Position numbers and translations under genes: made by a program
Origin: Lichenicoccus sp964247695
Lineage (GTDB): Bacteria; Pseudomonadota; Alphaproteobacteria; Acetobacterales; Acetobacteraceae
DNA: 64,000 bases
NCBI GenBank assembly: GCA_964247695.1
Contig: CAXTVI010000021.1
Location: 16,562-80,561, forward strand
Reading direction: 5' to 3'
Shown here: in pieces, positions 59,758 through 64,000 of the stretch
How positions within the stretch are numbered: the stretch's first letter is position 1
How the letters are laid out: each line of letters begins with the position of its first letter
The notes under the pieces: generated by a model
Seen by the model: the letters and a program-made list of their open reading frames with translations, nothing else
Told to the model about the DNA's origin: nothing
Databases searched by the model: none

Positions 59758-60234
59758 TCAATGCGATGGCTCGAGCAGGTCGGACAGGCGTTTCTGCTCG
59801 GCGTCCGACAGCGGCGCCGCCACGGTGCGGCGACCGCGCCAGGCGGCGGTGGCGGTGAAGGCGCCGACAGCCAGGGCCAGGATTGGCATCGCCCAGAGCA
59901 GCAGCGTGACGGCGGTCAGCGGTGGCCGCAGGCGAATGAAGTTGCCGTAGCGCTGCACCATCCAGGCGATGATCTGCCGGTTGCTCTCGCCGGCCGCGAC
60001 ATGCACGCGCACGACATGGCGAAGGTCGCGCGCCAGGTCGGCGCCGCTGTCCTCGATGCTCTCGTTCTGGCAGACCAGGCAGCGCAACTGCGCGCCGATC
60101 GCCTCGGCCCGCGCCTCCTGCGCCGGGTTGGCCAGCATCTCCTGCGGGTCGTCCACGGCAAAGCCTGTCATCGGCAGCGCGACCATGCAGCCGGCGAGCC
60201 AGAGGCAGGCCGCGAGGCGACGCACCCGCTTCAT
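59758..60234 (-). CDS. ccmH: Cytochrome c maturation thiol protein CcmH/CycL (158 aa)
   Basis: Signal sequence followed by the diagnostic QLRCLVCQNESIEDSGADLA with the CXXC pair that reduces the apocytochrome haem site, then MVQRYGNFIRLRPPL and one membrane helix. Length is typical of the non-fused CcmH. The start overlaps ccmG by four bases. Confidence 0.94.
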   Translation of the reverse strand: MKRVRRLAACLWLAGCMVALPMTGFAVDDPQEMLANPAQEARAEAIGAQLRCLVCQNESIEDSGADLARDLRHVVRVHVAAGESNRQIIAWMVQRYGNFIRLRPPLTAVTLLLWAMPILALAVGAFTATAAWRGRRTVAAPLSDAEQKRLSDLLEPSH

Positions 60235-60878
60235 CGCGAAGCGGCGCGCAGGGCCGGCAGCAGCCCGCTATCGATGATGTCCGGCGTCAGCGGGCCGGCG
60301 ACGTGCCAGCGTATCAGGCCGCCTGGCAGCACCAGGAAGCTTTCCGGGACGCCTGAGACACCCCAGTCGATCGCCGACAGGCCGTCGCCGTCGGCGGCCA
60401 GGCGGGCATAGGGGTTGCCCGTGCGTGTCACGAAGCCGGCGGCGTTGTCCGCGCGGTCCTTGTAGGCGATCCCCCAGATCGGCAGCACGCGGCCGAGGCC
60501 GGCCAGCGTCTGCGCCTCCAGGACGCACGGGATGCACCAGGAGGCGAAGAAGTTCACCAGCACCGGGACCGTCTGCGCCGCGAGCTGCCGTGACGAGAAG
60601 CCGGTACCGGGCGCCTGCGACGGCAGGGCGAAGTCCGGCACGTGCCGGTTGACCGCCGGCGCGTGGATGTCGTGCGGATCGAACCGGCCGGTCCCCATGC
60701 CGGACAGCATCGACCAGAAGCCGACGCCGGCCGCCGCCGCCACCCCGAGCGGCGCCAGCATCAGGACCTGCCGGCGCGAGATCCCCCGTCCCGTGACGCC
60801 ACGACCCGGGACGCCGGCCTCAGGCAACCCTGCCACCCGCGACACCGAAGGACGCCGCGCGGCGTGGCGCCCCGACAC
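60231..60878 (-). CDS. ccmG: Thiol:disulfide oxidoreductase CcmG/DsbE (215 aa)
   Basis: Periplasmic thioredoxin fold with active site FFASWCIPCVLEAQ and the cis-Pro loop GVSGVPESFLVL. N-terminal anchor helix (MLAPLGVAAAAGVGFWSML). A ~30-residue repetitive Gly/Val/Arg N-terminus before it may not be translated; SRRQVLMLAPLG could be the functional start. Overlaps the end of ccmF by 59 bases if the long form is used. Confidence 0.9.
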   Translation of the reverse strand: MSGRHAARRPSVSRVAGLPEAGVPGRGVTGRGISRRQVLMLAPLGVAAAAGVGFWSMLSGMGTGRFDPHDIHAPAVNRHVPDFALPSQAPGTGFSSRQLAAQTVPVLVNFFASWCIPCVLEAQTLAGLGRVLPIWGIAYKDRADNAAGFVTRTGNPYARLAADGDGLSAIDWGVSGVPESFLVLPGGLIRWHVAGPLTPDIIDSGLLPALRAASR

Positions 60879-62841
60879 GCACCCGCCGGTCGCTCAGCGA
60901 CAGCGCGCCGCCAATCGCCATCACCAGGGCGCCGAGCCACATCCAGGGCGCCAGCCAGTTGTCGTGCAGGCGCAGCACCGCGGTGTCGGGCTGGCCTGCC
61001 ACGCCGCGATGCTCGTCGCCCAGCACCGCGTAGAGGTCGGTGATCAGGTTGGTGTGGATCGCCACCTCGCTGGTCGTGGTGCTCTGGCTGGCGAAGCTGC
61101 GCTTGGAGGGATGCAGCACCGCCACCGTCCTGCCATGCCGGCTCACCACCAGGGTGGCGACGCGCGCGGTGTAGTTCGGGCCGGGTGCGTCGGCGATGCC
61201 GACCAGGCGCCACTGGTAGCCGGCCATGTCCACGCTGTCGCCGGCATGCACCTCGACGATGCGGTGCGCCGCCTGCGACATGCCGGCCAGCCCGATCACG
61301 GTGATGCCGGCGCCGGCATGGGCGAGGGCGGCGCCGAGGGCGGCGCGCGGCAGCAGGCGCGCCCGGCGCCAGCTCTGCGATGGCGGCAGACGGAACAGCT
61401 GGATGCGCTGGGCGATGTCGGCGCAGGCGGCCAGGATCACCCAGACCGCGAAGCCGAACGCCAGCACCGGCAACAGGCCGCGCAGCCCGAAGGCCGCCCA
61501 AAGCCCCGCTGCCAGGCCGCCGAGCGCTGCCCACCACAGCCGGGTCAGCACAGGCGCCATGTGCGCGCGCTTCCAGGGCATCATCGGGCCGATTGCCATC
61601 GCCGCGAACAAGGGGATCGCCATCGGCACCGCGGTCGCGTCGAAGAACGGCTTGCCGACCGAGATGGTGGCGCCGAACAGCAGGCTCGCGAAGGGCGGAT
61701 ACATGGTGCCGGTCAGCACGACGGCGCAGATCGAGCAAAGCAGGATGTTGTTCAGCACCAGCGCGCCCTCGCGCGAGAGCGGCGCGAAGATGCCGCCCGC
61801 CACCAGCCGCGGCGCCCTGATCGCAAACAGCAGCAGCGAGCCGCCGATGACCAGGCCCAGCAGGCCGAGGATGAACACGCCGCGCGCCGGATCGTTGGCG
61901 AAGGCGTGCACCGAGTTGAGGATGCCCGAGCGCACCAGGAAGGTGCCGGACAAGGAGAGCGAGAAGGTGCCGATCGCCAACAGCACGGTCCAGATTTTCA
62001 GCGCCTCGCGCTTCTCGACCACGATGGCGGAGTGCACCAGGGCGGTGCCGGTCAGCCACGGCAGCAGCGAGGCGTTCTCCACCGGGTCCCAGAACCAGTA
62101 GCCGCCCCAGCCGAGCACGTAATACGACCACCAGGAGCCGAGCGCGATGCCGCAGGTCAGGAAGCACCACGCGGCGACCGCCCACGGTCGCACCCAGCGC
62201 CCCCAGGCCGCATCGACGCGGCCCTCGAGCAGGGCGGCGACGGCAAAGGCGAACGGCACCGCGAAGCCGACATAGCCGGTGTAGAGAATCGGCGGATGGA
62301 ACGCGAGACCCGGGTCCTGCAGCAGCGGGTTCATTCCCTGGCCGTCCGCGGGCGCCGGCCAGACGCGGTCGAACGGGTTCGAGGTGGTCAGGCAGAACAG
62401 CTCGAACCCGGCGGCGGTCCCGCCCAGGACCGCGATCACCCTGGCGCGCAGTCCCGCCGGCAGGTTGCGGCCGAACATCGCCACCGCGCCGCCGCAGAGG
62501 GCGAGGATCAGGCACCAGAGCAGGATCGAGCCCTCGTGGTTGCCCCAGATCCCGGTGATCTTGTAGAGCAGCGGCTTCGCGATGGCGCTGTTCTCGGCGA
62601 TGTTCTGCACCGAGAAATCGTCGGTCACCGCGGCATTCGCCAGGCACAGGAAGCTCACCGCGAGCGCCGCGAGCTGCCCCAGCGCGAGCGCCGGGGCCGT
62701 GGCCATCAGGCGGATCTCGCGGCGATGCGCGCCGACCAGCGGCAGCACCGTCTGTGCCAGCGCCAGGCAGCAGGCCAGCGCCAAGGCGAAATGGCCGAGC
62801 TCCGGACCGTTCAGCAAGATCTCAGCTTCCCCTCGTGGCAT
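60820..62841 (-). CDS. ccmF: Haem lyase core CcmF (673 aa)
   Basis: Large polytopic protein that attaches haem to apocytochromes. It has the WWD domain (GWGGYWFWDPVENASLLPWL), YKITGIWGNHEGSILLW, and GMNPLLQDPGLAFHPPILYT, with further conserved histidines. About fourteen helices; length normal. The start overlaps ccmE by 20 bases. Serves PufC and the trihaem cytochrome. Confidence 0.96.
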   Translation of the reverse strand: MPRGEAEILLNGPELGHFALALACCLALAQTVLPLVGAHRREIRLMATAPALALGQLAALAVSFLCLANAAVTDDFSVQNIAENSAIAKPLLYKITGIWGNHEGSILLWCLILALCGGAVAMFGRNLPAGLRARVIAVLGGTAAGFELFCLTTSNPFDRVWPAPADGQGMNPLLQDPGLAFHPPILYTGYVGFAVPFAFAVAALLEGRVDAAWGRWVRPWAVAAWCFLTCGIALGSWWSYYVLGWGGYWFWDPVENASLLPWLTGTALVHSAIVVEKREALKIWTVLLAIGTFSLSLSGTFLVRSGILNSVHAFANDPARGVFILGLLGLVIGGSLLLFAIRAPRLVAGGIFAPLSREGALVLNNILLCSICAVVLTGTMYPPFASLLFGATISVGKPFFDATAVPMAIPLFAAMAIGPMMPWKRAHMAPVLTRLWWAALGGLAAGLWAAFGLRGLLPVLAFGFAVWVILAACADIAQRIQLFRLPPSQSWRRARLLPRAALGAALAHAGAGITVIGLAGMSQAAHRIVEVHAGDSVDMAGYQWRLVGIADAPGPNYTARVATLVVSRHGRTVAVLHPSKRSFASQSTTTSEVAIHTNLITDLYAVLGDEHRGVAGQPDTAVLRLHDNWLAPWMWLGALVMAIGGALSLSDRRVRVGAPRRAASFGVAGGRVA

Positions 62842-63331
62842 CGGCCTTCACGCTCATCCGGTTCCAGCTCGCAGCCGATGGCGCCGGACCGAATTTCGGG
62901 TCCCACTTGCCGGAGCGGCGCAGCGCCTCGGCCACCTCCTTCGGCATGTAGGTCTCGTCATGCTTGGCCAGCACCTCGGAGGCGCTGAAACTTCCGTCCG
63001 ACCCAAGCTCGCCGAGTGCGACCACGCTCTGCCCCTCGCGGAACAGGTCGGGCAGGATGCCGGCATAGCGCACCGGCACCGCCTTCTGCCCGTCGGTCAC
63101 CAGGAACCGCGCCACCGGCTCGCCGTCGCGATGCTCCTCGCGCAGCGAGCCCGCCACCACCATGCCGCCGAGGCGCACGGTGCGGCCGTTGGCCGGCGTT
63201 GCCAGCAGTTGCGAGGGAGCGACGAAGAACACGATGTTGGCGCTGAACGCGTCGAGCGCCAGTGCGCTGGCCGAGCCGAGGCCGATCCCGCAGGCGACCA
63301 GCAGCCAGAGCCGGCGCGACTTGCGGGTCAT
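62822..63331 (-). CDS. ccmE: Haem chaperone CcmE (169 aa)
   Basis: Single N-terminal helix (LWLLVACGIGLGSASALALD) and OB-fold domain with VRLGGMVVAGSLRE and VPVRYAGILPDLFREGQSVV. The covalent haem His lies in LAKHDETYMP (HDExY motif). ATG 63331 is used; the frame extends upstream without conservation. The start overlaps ccmD by four bases. Confidence 0.95.
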   Translation of the reverse strand: MTRKSRRLWLLVACGIGLGSASALALDAFSANIVFFVAPSQLLATPANGRTVRLGGMVVAGSLREEHRDGEPVARFLVTDGQKAVPVRYAGILPDLFREGQSVVALGELGSDGSFSASEVLAKHDETYMPKEVAEALRRSGKWDPKFGPAPSAASWNRMSVKADATRGS

Positions 63332-63489
63332 CTGTCCCGCCTTCCCGGACGGGTTCTGCCTGCCTGCTGCTCGACCGCGCGCAGCCGCGCCCGTGCTCGC
63401 GACAGCCGCACCGTGGCGGACAGGCTGAGCCAGGCTGCGAGCCCGAGCGTCAGTCCGTAGGCGCCGGCGATGTAGGGCAGGTGGGTCAT
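63328..63489 (-). CDS. ccmD: Haem exporter accessory protein CcmD (53 aa)
   Basis: Tiny membrane protein: MTHLPYIAGAYGLTLGLAAW starts one helix, followed by a basic coiled tail (VRLSRARARLRAVEQQ). The HLPYIAGAYG pattern is typical of CcmD. Overlaps ccmE and ccmC by four bases each. Confidence 0.88.
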   Translation of the reverse strand: MTHLPYIAGAYGLTLGLAAWLSLSATVRLSRARARLRAVEQQAGRTRPGRRDR

Positions 63490-64000
63490 GCGGCCTTGCC
63501 ATCCCCATGGTTGCCGCGCGCCAGCAGCAGCACGCGCAGGCGCTGCTCCATCACGGCGGCGCGCAGCCGTGCCATGACGATGGCGGCGAAGCCGAAGCTG
63601 AAGCCGAGTGCGCTGACCAGCAGCGGCCACAGCATCGAGGTGGACATGGTGGGCGCGCCGGTCAGGGTGATGCTGTCGGGCTGGTGCAGGGTGTTCCACC
63701 ACTGCACGCTGAACTTGATGATCGGCAGGTCGATGGCGCCGACCAGGGCCAGGATCGCGCCGGCCCGGTAGCCGCGCTGCGGCTCGTCGAAGGCGCGCAG
63801 CAGCGCGATGTGGCCCAAATAGAGGAAGAACAGCACCAGCACCGAGGTCAGGCGCGCGTCCCAGACCCACCAGGCGCCCCACATCGGCTTGCCCCACAGC
63901 GAGCCGGACGCCAGGCAGACGGCGGTGACGGTGGCGCCGACCGGCCCGATCTCGGCGGCGGCGAGGTCGGCCAGCGGATGCCGCCAGACCAGCGACAGCA
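63486..64000 (-). CDS. ccmC: Haem exporter/handling protein CcmC (5' part outside window)
   Basis: Open to the right edge. The visible C-terminal ~170 residues contain the WWD motif GKPMWGAWWVWDARLTSVLV and SVQWWNTLHQPDSI, diagnostic of CcmC, with several helices. First gene seen of the ccmCDEFGHI series; ccmA and ccmB may lie beyond the edge. Confidence 0.93.
   Translation of the reverse strand, partial: LSLVWRHPLADLAAAEIGPVGATVTAVCLASGSLWGKPMWGAWWVWDARLTSVLVLFFLYLGHIALLRAFDEPQRGYRAGAILALVGAIDLPIIKFSVQWWNTLHQPDSITLTGAPTMSTSMLWPLLVSALGFSFGFAAIVMARLRAAVMEQRLRVLLLARGNHGDGKAA

Overview
The window is a high-GC, densely packed stretch of an alphaproteobacterial genome that carries an essentially complete photosynthesis gene cluster (PGC) of a purple bacterium. 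It holds all core genes for bacteriochlorophyll a, the methoxylated (spirilloxanthin/spheroidene-type) carotenoid genes crtE/I/B/C/D/F, the reaction-centre and LH1 genes (pufBALMC, puhABC), the assembly factors, and the regulators aerR and ppsR. A tetrahaem pufC, the oxygen-dependent cyclase acsF, a C4-pathway hemA, the gene order, and the neighbouring acetic-acid-bacterium-type trihaem cytochrome suggest a photosynthetic or aerobic-anoxygenic member of the Acetobacteraceae (Rhodopila/Acidiphilium/Elioraea-like). The family assignment is inference. No rRNA, tRNA, CRISPR array or intact mobile element was seen.

Layout. 1-6206 (+): a glycan module with a left-truncated glycoside hydrolase/epimerase fusion, a GT4 glycosyltransferase and three CgeB-like glycosyltransferases in overlapping order. 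6176-12199: accessory metabolism, with a minus-strand NTF2-like/SDR/GST trio, a flavin monooxygenase preceded by a 26-bp tandem repeat, a TetR regulator, an aldo-keto reductase and a formate/nitrite-type channel. 12334-14736 (+): a single gene encoding fused phytoene desaturase and phytoene synthase (CrtI-CrtB). 15072-15434 (+): a small unknown gene. 15464-21544 (-): aerR-ppsR-bchG-bchP-tspO-hemC. 21745-42367 (+), divergent from aerR across a PpsR box: bchFNBHLM-lhaA-puhABC-orf-acsF-puhE::cobW-hemA-bchIDO-orf. 42380-43350: a scar with two decayed genes and one small orf. 43422-45826 (-): crtD-crtC. 45924-58059 (+), divergent from crtD across a second PpsR box: crtEF-bchCXYZ-pufBALMC-trihaem cytochrome-small membrane protein, followed by a hydrolase, with a third PpsR box before bchC. 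59011-64000 (-): ccmC-ccmD-ccmE-ccmF-ccmG-ccmH-ccmI for c-type cytochrome maturation.

How the genes work together. HemA and HemC feed tetrapyrrole synthesis. BchIDH inserts Mg, BchM methylates and AcsF closes ring E. BchLNB and BchXYZ reduce rings D and B, BchF and BchC finish the C3 side chain, and BchG/BchP add and saturate the tail. CrtE, CrtIB, CrtC, CrtD and CrtF make the carotenoid. PufBA, PufLM, PuhA and PufC form the RC-LH1-cytochrome complex, assembled with PuhB, PuhC, PuhE and LhaA, and the ccm genes attach haem to PufC and the trihaem cytochrome. PpsR with AerR is the likely light/redox switch, and TspO may modulate tetrapyrrole signalling.

The most unusual features are: (i) PuhE fused to a CobW/G3E metal-chaperone GTPase with a 17-histidine loop; (ii) the CrtI-CrtB fusion; (iii) a trihaem dehydrogenase-type cytochrome joined to the puf operon; (iv) an LH1 beta polypeptide with a long C-terminal extension and a changed conserved His; (v) a crtC reading frame without a usable canonical start, overlapping crtD; (vi) nested mini-ORFs from a tandem repeat before a monooxygenase; (vii) a PpsR with a single cysteine.
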